Below are positions 23,744-35,614 of a DNA stretch of 64,000 bases, piece by piece. The notes under the pieces were generated by a model. It saw only the letters and a program-made list of their open reading frames with translations, had not been told where the DNA came from and made no database searches. This DNA is from Eustoma russellianum (taxonomy: Eukaryota; Streptophyta; Magnoliopsida; Gentianales; Gentianaceae): positions 16,077,008 through 16,141,007 of the forward strand of contig AP025040.1 of the NCBI GenBank assembly GCA_036186865.1. The letters are read 5' to 3'. A program made the position numbers and the translations under genes. Every line of letters starts with the position of its first letter. The first letter of the stretch is position 1.

Positions 23744-24033
23744 TGTCAGTCACCAGCACTTCATTGCCATAATCCCTGGGGATTGAGTCCGTGGTGCTAT
23801 ATGTTAACTTGTGCGATAACTTGGCTTTCTTATGGGACGATTTACCTGAAGTTTCAGCACCCTAGGCTGTGGTCTTGACCTATGTAGCGTGGGTCAACTA
23901 AAAATAGCTTAAATTACCGCATTCACCTGATGTTGACCTTTAGCATCAGGATCTTCTTCCTTCTTATCATCACCATCTTGTTGGTGAGGCTTGTTTCACC
24001 GACATTTTTCCTCTGGAGGGGGTCGACTAAAGT
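23744..24033. other. Gag-protease linker of element F
   Basis: No open frame of note. It lies between the gag zinc-knuckle part and the protease of F on the minus strand. Confidence 0.4.
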
Positions 24034-25390
24034 TTATTCGAATGTGCAATCATGACTTGGGGCAATCAAATTGGTGCAGATAACCTCTTTCAATGAGGCA
24101 TTTGATTTTATGCGCCAACTGTCTGAAATTTTCGGTGTTGTGACCAATATCTTTATTATACTTGCAGTAAAGTTTGTGATTTGTTTTAATCTCAGCCCTT
24201 GCAAGGGTTGTAGATTCTCTTTCAACCCATCCTTTTCCATACCACCAATATCCTCTCTTTGGAAGCTGCCACGGAGAACCTTTTTACCTTGGAATGCAAG
24301 ATGATCAAACCCATTGCACTTGTCCTTACAACCTTTATGAGCTTCTTTCTTAGAATCAACTTGTCCTAGCTTGCGCAAGCCTGCACGGCTTCTACTTTTA
24401 GTATGTTTGCCTCCTCGCCTTAGGCAAACTGGTGGCTTTCTATACACGGGCTCTTAAAGATTTGGGATTCTCCTCAGCCTATTAATAAAAGCTGCAGCTA
24501 TAACTCCATCATTACAGTCCCCGGCCTGCAGAGGCTCGTCCTTAAAGCATTGCATGTATTTGAGGACTGGCCCCTTTGATTTTTGTCTCAAATACATCAA
24601 ATATAAAGAGTTTTTAATTAAAGGTTTAGAAGACATAAACTATGTCTTTTCCCTAATTGTCTAAAGGAGTAACTTGAATGAGATGGACCTTCTTTAGATT
24701 CATAGCTATATGAACCTGGATGAGATGACCCGTCGGGTCTAAGGTGTCATCATAGGTCTCTATCGTGGACACCTTGAATTGTCTGCGGCCACGTTACCTG
24801 CAATATCTTTAGAGAAAGGGACTTTCTTGGACTGTTCATGTATACTCCTAGCAGCCCGAGGATCACTTATCCTCAAAACCACCTCAGACGTAATGAGGCA
24901 GTGATGCCCGATATGCCTGCTTCGGGTAATGCGACTTAACTCTGAACGGTTTTCTCATAACCGGTGGTGGTTCAGTCTGAGGCCTTTGGCCTTTGTCTCT
25001 AGCATCCGCTATAAATTGATCCATTGGCCTAAAGTAGTATTCTTCAGACTTTTGGCCTTCTTGGCAGCCATGTAGGTGGCTCTTAAATGCACGTGTAGCC
25101 TTTGGAGCCTTTTCTTTCATCTGTTTAGACAGGGCCTATAAATCACCTGTAATTTATGCAACGTATTGCATAGCTTCCATATGTTCTTCATGGGTGATAC
25201 CCGAATGTTCATGTGGTGTCCAACCAGTTCATTGAAGTTCTACTCTAATGGATGGTTGGACCCCCTATTGCTTCGACGGTGGGAGGATCCTTCACTATCA
25301 TCTTGGTTGGTTTTACACATTTAAAGTGGCTTTATGTGGGCTTTAGTAAGAAAGATGTAAGAGTAAGTCCTAGTTGGTCCTTATTCTAGC
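24034..25390 (-). pseudogene. Gypsy gag remnant (element F)
   Basis: The frame 24636-24454 reads LRQKSKGPVLKYMQCFKDE and GDCNDGVIAAAFINRLR, the retrotransposon gag block 'QK--ESL-DYM-RF--E-----CND-VA--AF--GL'. Around 24130-24170 the minus strand encodes YCKYNKDIGHNTENF, a decayed 'C-YH-D-GH-TE-C' zinc site, and then IERGYLHQF (about 24085). The frame 25120-24884 lies further toward the gag N-terminus and is not domain-diagnostic. Gag would build the particle. Confidence 0.7.
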
Positions 25391-25397
25391 ACCAAAA

Positions 25398-26370
25398 TGA
25401 TGAGGTTTCCTACTCACCTTTTGGATCACACGTTTGATCCTGATTGTAAAATGAATAATTCGAAGCTTTATCCTGTACAAATAAACAACATTAGGGGTCC
25501 CGAAAATGCTACTCCAGAAAAAATCCTCCAAAGCTCAAGTCAGCTATGAATGTGTTCATGATTGGCGGTTAATTTTTATTTGAGTTTTAGAGAAGACATG
25601 CCTCTTTGTAGGAATATTGTGTATTCCAAGAGGAATGTTTTTTTTTCCTCTTTGAATCTATCAAAAAGTCTCATCTGTTTGGCAGTGGTAATTCCTATTG
25701 TATGCCTTGTTTAGCCAATGCATGTGTGAGACTGTAAGGTGTTGCCATGTGTTCTATCTTGCGCTTGCATACTCACCAAGTGACGCCACATAGCACCCTG
25801 CATGGCGAAGCTACCTATGTGGTGTGGGTTGGTTTAGCCGAGCCGAGGTGACTTGCCTTGGCTTTCTCGCTGTCCCTAGCACGACCAACCTGGTGGTCTC
25901 GACAGACTTGACCTTCGTGGCTGAGGTGCAGGTTGTGGCCAGGTTTAACCTTGGTGCAAGTTTCTGAGGATGATAGGCTGAAGTCGACATGAAAACTGAT
26001 TTCAAACTGAGTACCGAGCTAACGTCGAAGGGGCAACCTACGTGCATTGAGCCGCGTAGATTTGGCTGTGCATTTAGACCTAAGTAGCTGATTTGAACTC
26101 TTGGGCAACCTACGCCCCTGTGTAGTCAGAGGATGTTAACTAAGAGGTGCTGAGGTGTCTGCAGTTATAGATTCGGAGCGTGTTAGATTTATCCTAGTCA
26201 CTAGCCTCTCCTGAAATTTGCTAAAGATGTGTTATCCATTGAACACTCAGTAGCCGAGATAGCCGTGTCTTTTCAATTCCACATCTATATAGAAACATAT
26301 ATATTTATTTTCTCTTCAATTCAAGCCTATTCATCAATTATGGAAGAATTTTAAAGCCCAACACAAGAAC
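25398..26370 (-). mobile_element. 5' LTR of element F
   Basis: On the minus strand the LTR ends GGAAACCTCATCA and is followed by TTTTGGTGCTAGAA, a plausible primer-binding site (a non-Met tRNA type). The LTR is GCCGAG-rich around 25835-25850 and 26245. Its far end meets the copia LTR that begins at 26371; a possible natural end is CCCAACA at 26363. No matching LTR was found to the left of 20223. Confidence 0.55.
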
Positions 26371-27712
26371 TGTTGACGTAGTTTTTATGTCCATGACAAT
26401 CACTCTAGAGGTGGATGAATAGGGTGTGGGCTATTTTTGGGTTTTTTCTATTTCACTCAAGTCAATTCAAATTTTCTCCAAAGTAAGAAAGAATGAGACG
26501 AGAAGCAATGAAGGACGAGACACGATATAGAGTGGTTTGAATCTATTCAATTATACTCCACTGCCCCTTTGTTTCCAAAGTTAATTTTCAACATCAATTT
26601 TTCTTATTACCTTCAATAAGGAACAATAACAACACCACCTTTGACATAACAACTAGTGCAAGCAATAACTACAGCAACAACAACTTATTGCACAAACAGC
26701 TTGTGGAACATCAACGAAAACAACTACAAGCAAGAAACACTCCTTGATTCTTCACAACTTCAACCAAGTTCTACCAAAGAACTTTCACGAAATGGGTTTT
26801 AAAGAAGTAATGAAATTACCTTCCAAACGAGTTTAGAGCACATGCAAGAGATCAAATATGATTAGTTTCTTTTGTGCTAGACTATCACTTTCGCAATACA
26901 ACAATCAACACAAAGCAACAAGAGCTTAATAATTGTTAAGAATTTTTGGACCTTTGAGAGCTTTGTACAGGAGTGGAGGATGATTCTTGAAGAGGAAGAA
27001 AGTGTGTTTTTGCCTTATATGAGTTTCTTCACTATATAAAGGATGTGAGCCATGTTTTTTCAGCCTTCATAAAGTCTTGAACTCCATTAACTGTCTTGAA
27101 GATGTCCAATAGTCTTCTATCATTTTATAGTTGATTTTGATTATCCATAGCCATGCTAGAGAATCTTAGATATGCTTACAATAGTGAAGAAAACATTATA
27201 GATGTTGGGAAAAGTCCACAATAATTTGAGTAAGTTTGGAGAGAGAAAACACTTTTAATCTTCCTTAGATTTGTTTGCAACGGCTATAAACTTTTGAATT
27301 CTTGGCTATTTAGATCAATCCATGTATCAAATTTTAGAGACTGATGTACATGGATCTATTGATGCCTTCACACTGAAAGTTTGATGTTGGCCAGTGTGGT
27401 TTTAATTTTGCACCTTACCTATGTCGATCGATCCATGTCTCTTTGCTGAGAGACTGATGTATTGGATCAATCCATGTTGAGTAGGTTGAGAGTTGGATGT
27501 CTTATAGTAGGCTTCCAGATTTGCACATTTAACATATTAATAGAGCCATGTCAATTTTTGAGAGACCTAATGCATATATAGATCAATCTATGTAAAGATT
27601 GACGTACCTTCTTTATTTATTCAAACTTTTATTTTATTTCAAGGTATAAAATGACTTTTTAATCCTTTTTCAAATATCTTTTAAAGCTCTTCAAAACATT
27701 CATTTTCCAACA
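26371..27712 (-). mobile_element. 3' LTR of element B (1,342 bp)
   Basis: On the minus strand it starts TGTTGGAAAATG right after the polypurine tract AAGAGGGAGAT and ends ACTACGTCAACA at 26371. A TATA-like stretch (CTTTATATAG on the minus strand, about 27035) fits a promoter. It carries decayed relatives of the CGATCGATCG palindrome (27421-27480 and 27580-27605), where CG has often become TG or CA. Confidence 0.8.
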
Positions 27713-27725
27713 ATCTCCCTCTTTT
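27713..27725 (-). other. Polypurine tract of element B
   Basis: The minus strand reads AAAAAGAGGGAGATTG immediately before the LTR start, the standard position for the plus-strand primer. Element E (AAAGGGGGAGATT near 32320) and element C (AGGGGGAGATTG near 63923) use nearly the same sequence. Confidence 0.8.
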
Positions 27726-28270
27726 TAATGATTTCAAAACCATGCTTTTTTAAAAGATACTTCGTATGAAAATTGACACTTCTGTCCTTAGAACTTTTCA
27801 AAATCCAACTTTTTGGTGCCAAAAGTAATCTGGCCCTTAGTTAATGCATTCTTGCTCTCTCTCAACACAGGCATTCTTTGTATATACATCACATTCAAAC
27901 ATGTGTAACTTATATTTGCAATACATGCATCACATTTTCTCCACTAAAGATGCATATCCTATTTTCTCCAAATATACCAACAAACATACAAATATGCCCA
28001 TGCATATCATATCCACATTCTGCATAGTCATACATATACCATCATATATCACATACCATCATATATCTCTTACCATCATATATTATAACCCCATTATATC
28101 TCAGAGTATGCATATCATGTCCAATTCCACATATCATACATATACCAAACACACATACATATTTTCCCTGTAATCATCAAAACAACGAGGCATAGCAAAA
28201 CATTATATGAAAGCACATATAAGATCCATTCAAAGATAGCAATTATATGGTTTAGTACAACATAGAAACT
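27726..28270. other. 3' untranslated region of element B
   Basis: AT-rich, with CATAT-rich low-complexity stretches around 27990-28150. No coding sequence is recognised between ORF3 and the polypurine tract. Confidence 0.5.
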
Positions 28271-28279
28271 TAAGCATGA

Positions 28280-29026
28280 CCCTAGCTAGAGGAGAGCAAT
28301 GGGAAAGGGGATCTATTCTCCGTCCAAAGAGAATACGGGGCCAGAACGCACGCTTTCATCTTTTCTTTGAGTTTAGCAAATTGAAACTCATGCACCGCCA
28401 CTTTGTGTTTGAGTTCCATGATTGTGTCTGAAGTTTGGGACCATTTGTCCTTGTTCCAACACTCCGTCCCTCCTAAGCTCTAGTCATAAGGCCCCGGGAA
28501 CTCATCCTTCAGATTAGGCTCATCGTCTGCCTTTTCCTCTACATGTCCTCTTCCTCTTCTTGCTTTATGTCTTGCTTTTATGACTTTTTAAACATTGAGT
28601 TTGTTGTAAAAGTCTTTGTGAGTGAATTTTTCTTCATCTGCTGCATCCATATCCAAGCATCATTTTAGTAGCATGCAAAAGATAGGATTTCTATGTGGGA
28701 GGACCTTGTTCCTTATTGCAGCCTCTATCACATTGGTCATGAAGAGTTTGCCAAAGATGATTTCTTGGCAGGAAAGATAGAAGGCTATATAGAAATCTAG
28801 ATTACTTTGCCCTTTTGCAGACTTTTGATTTACAAAAAATGTTAGTATGACAATTAACACCCGATACATGAAGGGCATATCATTAATGTTCTTCGTTGGA
28901 TGGAATCCCAAGAAAGTCTTGACATCATCCTTGGTGACCTTCGAGCAGGTCGTTTCCCACTTCCACAGGTTAAACTCATAATAGACTTCATTTGGCACAC
29001 CAACAATTCACAAATAGTATTAACAT
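28280..29026 (-). pseudogene. ORF3 of element B, C-terminal part
   Basis: The frame 28998-28660 reads YYEFNLWKWE, TFLGFHPTKNINDMPFMYR, NQKSAKGQSNLDFYIAF and GKLFMTNVIEAA. These line up with ORF3 of element C (62820-63090). Weaker matches continue to about 28340 (THKDFYNKL, FAKLKEKMKA). The domain resembles the plant family filed as 'putative plant transposon protein' (PF20167-like). Its function is unknown. The upstream half lies at 40327 onward, beyond element E, which inserted between codons for EWDV and NTICEL. Confidence 0.75.
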
Positions 29027-30971
29027 TGTAGGACCTGTATAGAACCACTAGAAAGGGGGTTTGAATAGTGAGTGCAGAAAATTTGGTTTTTAAAAACTTT
29101 TGGACAAAAATTCTCACTTCTGAAAACAGTTTCTGTTTTCAAATCCTGATTTAAAATATTTAAATGACCTAGTTTCAGACCTCTAAAAATTTTAAAATTC
29201 TATAATAATGTACTCTCTGATGTTCTGAGTGTCTCACAAAAATTTCAAATTAAAACTCCACTCCTAACCCCTTGAAAATACGTTTTTGGTCAGATTGCGT
29301 AAATCTGCCAAAAACTATACTCCGACTTGAAAAATTCATTCCTATTAATTGGTGACTTCAAATGGTCTGAAACTTTTATGAAAAGACCCTCAAGATATTT
29401 ATTTTAGTGGGTTGAAACAGGTTTTGAAAATTCCTTTGGGAAGTATGTCAACCATGTTAATGTTCTCAACCTTTGCAAATCAGAACATCAGATTGCACTA
29501 GTCTCAGAGCTATTCATGTTTGACTGACTTATACTTATCCAAATGAGTTAAAACTTGTGCCAAATGAAAGCTAGGATATGTGGCTATGTTTCTGCAAAAT
29601 TGTATAATTTTCAAAAATCGTTTACTATTTTTACCATAGTAACTAACTCAATGTAGAAAACTTAAAACTGAAAGTAAAGTGCAGTAAAGTAAGAACACCA
29701 AGGATTTTATACTGGTTCGGTTAAATCAACCTACTCCAGTCTTCAATGACACCTTCTTCGGTTATCACTAAAAACAATAAACACCTTACCATAATGGTGA
29801 CTGGAGTTAAACACTAACTCTACCCTTTTACAATCAATACAATCGAGCAAATGAATCACGGACACCACCACCGATCGAACGAAGGTTTGATCACACCTTG
29901 ATCAACCTTTTACAACAATGCACGTGTATGGGTGGTATATTCAAATCCTATAGAATATGTAGAATATATGAACAATAGGCTTGAGAGAAGAAGAAGAAGA
30001 AATAAAAGGAGAAGAAGAAAGCAGTATAGCTTCTTGCACTTTAGAGAATGTGAGTTGTAGCCTTAGCATTGTTTGCACTATCCTTCCCTTTTTATTTCCA
30101 CTTGGCCGCCCCCTTTAGGTTTCTTTATTCTTGAGAATTCTCTTTAATGTCCTTGGAAGATTGCCTTGTATAGAGATGACACCATCTTGCTTACTTGGAG
30201 CAATATGATTGGAAGGATGACATGACCTTGCTTACTTGTCACTTGTTGATTGGTCCACCTTGGCATCCTTTAATGAGCTGTAACTTTTACAAAAAAACTC
30301 TCAAAACATGTGCTCAAATGTATTCAAAACATTACTATACTATCACATTTAAATCCCATGAATTTGGTAGACAAATTGAGAACAAATTGATGATGAAAAT
30401 CGCCCACTATGAACATGTGCTGAAAATTTTCAGCATTTGTCTTATTTTGAAATCTTTCCTTGTGTGGTGTCTTCTTTAATGTCACCAATCTTGTGTTGCA
30501 TATTCTCCACCAATTGAAATGCCAAATAAGCTCCACCTAGGCTCCAATCAAGATGTAATATGTGCTGAAATTTCATTGTAGTAAGCTTTGTCAAATAATG
30601 AACAATATTTACACATATATGGTAAATAAAAATCAGCCATATTTTGAATTTCCTAGAACACTTTAACATGTCTTGAATGTGTAAAAAGTTTCTAGATACA
30701 TGTTACATATATGCCTAAAAAACGTACCATGTGTGTATGTTCGTAGAATACCGAATTTTCGACTTTCGTCGATTACGTGATTTTTCTCCGATTAAATTCA
30801 AACTTCTTGCACATGTATTATATATTATGTCGTGTAAATTCAGCTCCAATAGCTTAATTAAAAACGGACCATGTGCACCAATGAAGTTGAGTTTGAATTC
30901 TCCACAAATTTAGCCTAAATTATGGGTGATTTGTGTGTGCCAACATGGAATGATTTAGTGGCTGATTTTAA

Positions 30972-32273
30972 CATGTGAGCTACGAAAGTTTTGGATATTT
31001 TTGATGTATATGGGTTGGACATCTTTATATGGCAAGTACGTGACATGTCGGTAAAGTTTCGGTAGTCACCTGATACGACAATTTTTGGTTTATGACCTTG
31101 TAACATGTCGTTATAATTTTTTTGTCACCATGACTCATATCATATGATATAAGACCTGACTATACTCATAAATATAAGGTGTATATAGTGGTGTGACGTC
31201 GAAGTACGTTTATAATATATGTGACGTGTCGGTGGTACGTCAGAATATATGTGTATTGTGCCTTTCTTTAAAAAAATGTGAAGATATATATTATATGTAT
31301 ATAAGGCGTGTAGAATAAATGGGGAGAAGACTTTTCATTCTCAAATTTGTTGCTATAAAGCTTTCTCCAAATATGTCTTCATCTAATGAACTAGTTAGTT
31401 CATTAACTTAAGCACTCCACTTAATGAACTAGTGTAGTTCATTAAATGTGGCACCTGAAAATAGTACAAAGACAACAAATGTTTTCCATATGATGTAATC
31501 TTTAACGCTTTATGGCTTGTTAGTACGACAACAATATATATAAGCATATGAAGCATGTATATCACATAAACGTGTCAAGTAATAATTTATTTATGCATTT
31601 CGTAAACTCGTAGCATTTAAATCATGTGAGCCACGAAATTTTTGGCTATTTTTGATGTATATAGTCTGGCCATCTTTATATGGCAAGTACGTGACATGTC
31701 GGTGAAGTTTCGGTAGTCACCCGATACGACAATTTTCGGCTTATGACCTTGTAACATGTCGTTATAATTTTAACTTCACCATGACTTATATCGTATGATA
31801 TAAGACCTGAATATACTCATAAATATGAGGTGTATATAGTGGTTTGACGTGGACATACGTTTATAATATATTTGATGTGTCGGTGGTACGTCGCAATATA
31901 TGTGTATTGTGCCTTTTTTTTAAAAAATATGAATATATATATATTTATATGTATGTAAGGTGTGTAGCATAAATGCGGAGAAGACTTTTCCATTCTCAAA
32001 TTTGTTTCCATAAAGCTTTCTCCAAATATGTCTTCATTTAGTGAACTAGTTAGTTCATTAACTTAAACACTTCACTTAATGAACTAGTTTAGTTCATTAA
32101 TTGTGGCACCTGAAAATATTATAAAAACAAATGTTTGCCATATGATGTAAGCTTTGACGCTTCATGGCTTGTTAGTACGGCAACAATACATATAAGCATA
32201 TGAAGCATGTATATCAAATAAACGTGTCAAGTAATAATTTATTTATGCATTTCGTAACTCGTAGTTTTAAATC
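30972..32273. repeat. 651-bp tandem duplication inside the E 3' LTR
   Basis: Unit 1 begins CATGTGAGCTACG at 30972 and unit 2 begins CATGTGAGCCACG at 31623, a 651-base step. The unit runs through GGACATCTTTATATGGCAAG, CATATGATGTAA and CGTGTCAAGTAATAATTT in both copies. The 5' LTR has this segment once (about 39640-40290). The duplication therefore arose after, or during, the insertion of this copy. Confidence 0.9.
31384..31446. repeat. Double palindrome around GAACTAGTTAGTTC
   Basis: Two inverted repeats with arms AATGAACTA and TAGTTCATT lie 37 bases apart (31384-31405 and 31421-31445). The pair is kept in the second duplicated unit (32041-32060, 32076-32100) and in the 5' LTR (40044-40067, 40082-40106). 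Its persistence in all three copies suggests a regulatory or structural site, by inference only. Confidence 0.75.
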
Positions 32274-32310
32274 ATGCATTTGTAAATCATTCAAACACTT
32301 TTTCTCAACA

Positions 32311-32326
32311 ATCTCCCCCTTTAGAT
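32311..32326 (-). other. Polypurine tract of element E
   Basis: The minus strand reads CTAAAGGGGGAGATTG immediately before the LTR, as in other SIRE-like elements. Confidence 0.85.
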
Positions 32327-32544
32327 GATTTACAAAATAACATTGGTTCATGATTTAAATATGATCGTTCCCCCTCCAATTCTGCACAAATTTGAATTTT
32401 GAATTTTATAACATCGTGTGCTCTGCCTTAAATCATGCTATCATGCTCTCTCCCCCCCCCCTTAAATCATGCTCTCTCTCTCCTCCTTTATTTTGTAAAT
32501 GATATCAAAAGTACATGTGAGGATGGAAAGAAATATCAATCTAT

Positions 32545-33471
32545 AGCAAATTAACCGAAATCATGCCTAATTTCGATCGTAGATTTTCATACGTGGCTTG
32601 ATTAAGTGTTTTGGTGAATATGTCGGCTACTTTTGCTTCAGTACGTACATGTTCTATAACGATATCACCATTATTTACATGATCTCACAGAAAGTGATAT
32701 CGTACCTCTATGTGCTTTGACTTACAGTGTAATACGGGGTTATTAGAAAAATTGATATCACTCATACTATCACAATAAATAGGGATGCAATTTACCGTTA
32801 TTCCAAAATCAGATTAGTTGCTGTTTTAGCCATAAAAGTTGTGTGCAATAAAGACTAAGTGTCATGTATTCCGCTTCAGTAGTAGATAATGCTACACTTG
32901 CTTGCTTTTTCGAAAACCAAGATATCAATGAATTTTCAATAAATTGACATGTGCCACTTGTACTTTTTCTATCTATTTTGCATCCGCCATAATCCGCATC
33001 AGTATAAGCATGCAAGTTAAATTCACAATTCTTATCATACCAAATTCTTAAAGTAGGAGTATGCTTAATGTATCGAAATATCCTTTTTACAGCATTGAAG
33101 TGTGACACTTTAGGATTGCTTTGAAAACGAGCACACATACAAACACTAAACATGATATCGGGTCTACTTGCAGTAAGGAAAAGCAAAGAACCAATCATAG
33201 ACCTATACAAACCATTATCAGAGTCTTTTTCATTCTCATCTTTATCAAGTTTAGTGGTTACACTCGTAGGGGTGGGGGATGGCTTCAAGTTTTCAAAGTT
33301 GAACTTTTTAATCATGTCATTCACATATTTGACTTGACTTATATGGATGTCTTTACTAGTTTGTTTAATTTGCAAGCCAAGAAAATAATTCAACTCACCA
33401 ACCATAGACATTTCAAATTCGGATTTCATGCATATTTTAAATTCTTCAACAATTTTATGAGATTCGATCAA
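32545..33471 (-). pseudogene. Copia RT C-terminus and RNase H (element E)
   Basis: The frame 33471-32809 starts in the RT thumb region (GELNYFLGLQIKQT), then shows SLLFLTASRPDIMFSVCM and RNase H: YTDADYGGCKIDRKSTSG (catalytic Asp) and STTEAEYMTLS (catalytic Glu). The last ~260 bases are frameshifted, but ADIFTKTLNQATYE is readable at about 32570-32625, so the domain's end is present. RNase H would degrade template RNA. Confidence 0.85.
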
Positions 33472-33965
33472 AAGACAATGTCATTAACACAAATTTGAAT
33501 ATTAAGTAAGTCTGATTTTTCTTGTTTGAAGAATAGAGTACTATCTATGGTGCCTCTTTTAAATCCATTTTTTGAAAGAAATGTAGCAAAACGATCATGC
33601 CAAGCCCTAGGTGCTTGTTTTAAACCATATAGTGCCTTCTTTAATTTGTACACATGATTAGGATAGTTTAAATCCTCAAAACCGGATGGTTGTTTTACAT
33701 ATACTTCTTCTTGTATAAAGCCGTTTAAAAATGCACTTTTTACGTCTAGTTGATAAAGTTTAAAATCCTTCATGCAAGCAATAGCAAGTAATAATCGTAT
33801 AGCTTCTAAGCGTGCTACGGGTGCAAATGTTTCTTCGTAGTCTATTCCCTTTTATTGATTATATCCTTGTGCTACAAGCATTGCTTTGTTTCTAACGACT
33901 TTATCCTCTTCATTCATTTTATTTCTAAATGCCCATTTTGTTCCTATTATTGTTTTATCTTGTGG
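33468..33965 (-). pseudogene. Copia reverse transcriptase (element E), altered active site
   Basis: The frame 33773-33468 holds [20 protein letters not shown] (first catalytic Asp) and [18 protein letters not shown]. The position of the YVDD motif reads ICVNDIVF: Tyr to Cys and the first Asp to Asn. Loss of that Asp should abolish polymerisation. Upstream (33774-33965) the RT N-terminus is present in broken frames, for example around the [11 protein letters not shown] equivalent. Confidence 0.85.
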
Positions 33966-34820
33966 TCATGGCACTGAATCCCATACATTATTTCTAGTAA
34001 ATTGATTTAATTCATCATGCATAGCGTCAACCCAAGAAGAATCATTCAGAGCATCAAACACATTCTTGGGTTCAATTTCAGATATCATAGCATGAAATTG
34101 ATTTATTTCATCCTGATTTATTCTTCTATGTACACCTTGTGTTATGTCGCCTGTGATAAGGTCGTCTGGGTGATCTCTATGCCATCTTGGTTGATTATTT
34201 TCTAAGTTTTCATGCATTTCTAGTGTGTCGTGTTCATCATGTACGATATTTTCTTCTACATAATCTAACACGGGCTTTAGTTCAAAATCATCGTCATTTG
34301 CTTTATTTATTTCATATTCATCGGATTCATTAAATTTCACATTAATAGATTCTAAAATTTGTCTAGTGATAGGATCAAAACATCTATATGCCTTAGAATT
34401 CACAGAATGTCCAACAAAGATTCATCCAATGGATTTAGACTCAAATTTATCTAGATTATCTTTTGTATTCAAAACAAAGCATTTACAACCAAACACACGA
34501 AAGTAATCAATTTTAGGCATGCGATCATTCAAAATTTCATAAGGAGTTTTATTTATTTTCTTTCTAATATATAAGAGGTTAACTATATAGCATGCACAAT
34601 TTACGGCTTTCGCCCACAAAAATCTAGACACCTCATTTTCACATAGCATGGTTCTTGCAATTTCTTGTAGTATCCTATTCTTTCTTTCTACTACTCCATT
34701 TAACTGTGGTGTTCTAGGTGGCGAAAACTCATGTTTAATACCTTTTTCTTTGCAAAATACAAACATGTCCTTATTTTTAAATTCGCCGCCTCTATCGCTC
34801 CTAATCATTTTCACATTCAA
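33966..34820 (-). pseudogene. Copia integrase catalytic and C-terminal region (element E)
   Basis: The frame 34820-34422 contains IRSDRGGEFKNKDM (catalytic Asp), PRTPQLNGVVERKNRILQE (catalytic Glu) and YFRVFGCKCFVLNTKDN. It stops at 34422, and the C-terminal tail continues in 34403-33966 (SKAYRCFDPITRQ, then an acidic linker ending LNDSSWVDAMHDELNQF, which leads into RT). The break between the two frames is a single stop or frameshift region of about 20 bases. Confidence 0.85.
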
Positions 34821-34833
34821 ACCATACTCATTT

Positions 34834-35244
34834 TCAAGTTGTTTTAATTAATTTAGCAATCTCAATGGCACTATCATCTTTATCCGCAAGAAATAAAGTC
34901 CATGCATAGAGAGAAAAATTCAACGATGACACATGCATAATGTCGCCCGCCAAGACTCTTAGTACGACTAGGACCAAACAAGTCAATGTGTATAATTCTA
35001 AGACTCTAGATGTGCTAATTTCATTTTTAGATTTAAGTGACTCGCGTTTTTGTTTGCCTTTAATACAATATTCACACAACTTAAAGTTGTCTAAATCAAG
35101 TTTAGGCAATCCTCGTACTAGATTCTTTCGTTGAAGTTTTTCAAGGGTTAAGATGTCAATGTGTCCTAACCGCTTATGCCACAAATTCACATTAGGTTCA
35201 TTTGACAAAAAACATTTAACTTTAGCATCTAACATGTCATCCAT
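34834..35244 (-). pseudogene. Copia integrase N-terminal zinc domain (element E)
   Basis: LWHKRLGHIDILTLEKL and CEYCIKGKQKR give the His-His-Cys-Cys zinc site. The first catalytic region follows in a shifted frame, so the first catalytic Asp is not in the same ORF. Short overlaps with the protease frame (35237) and the catalytic frame (34820) show the original continuous polyprotein. Confidence 0.85.
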
Positions 35245-35614
35245 AGAAAGTGTAAAAATATTTCCTTCTCTTTTTTCCTTTTAATACCGTTTCTCCGTTT
35301 TTATTTACTATATTGCAATATGGGTGAGTGAAACACACATCAAAATCGTTGTCAAGAAACTGTGAGATGCTAAGCAAATTGTGGGATAGATTACTTACCA
35401 AGAAGACCTTGGAGATTTGAAGAGTGCTTGAGTTTCCAATTGTATCTTTTCCGATGATTCTTCCTTCGTTGTTGTCTCCAAAGGTCACCGATCCACCTTT
35501 TGTAACCTTCTTCAATTTTGAAAACAAGCCCGGGTAACCCGTAATGTGTCTCGAGCAACCACTATCAAGGAACCACTTGATTGATGTACCTTTAGATGCA
35601 TGTGTTCCCTGCAA
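35237..35614 (-). pseudogene. Copia protease (element E)
   Basis: WFLDSGCSRHITG is the D-S-G active site of SIRE-type proteases. It is followed by GSVTFGDNNEGRIIGKDTIG and SNLSHNLLSISQFLDN, typical of the 'F-GDN--G-I-G-G-IG----I--V--V--L-HNLLSISQLCD' pattern. The domain itself is open but cut off from gag by broken frames. Confidence 0.85.

Larger units (their letters stand above)
20223..26370 (-). mobile_element. Degenerate Ty3/gypsy element 'F' with two RNase H domains
   Basis: Read right to left: LTR (25398-26370), primer-site region, gag (25120-24034), protease (about 23700), RT (23144-22318), RNase H (22037-21771), a second RNase H (21774-21523) and integrase (20815-20223). PR-RT-RH-INT order defines Ty3/gypsy, and a second, archaeal-type RNase H between RH and INT is typical of the Tat lineage. 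Every domain is broken by stops or frameshifts. The left LTR was not found. Confidence 0.8.
29027..32310 (-). mobile_element. 3' LTR of element E (3,284 bp, with internal duplication)
   Basis: It matches the right LTR (37648-40321) throughout with visible divergence, roughly one change per 15-20 bases in the first 240. It is about 610 bases longer because of a tandem duplication (30972-32273). Its minus-strand start TTGTTGAGAAAAAG follows the polypurine tract at 32311-32325. Confidence 0.9.
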
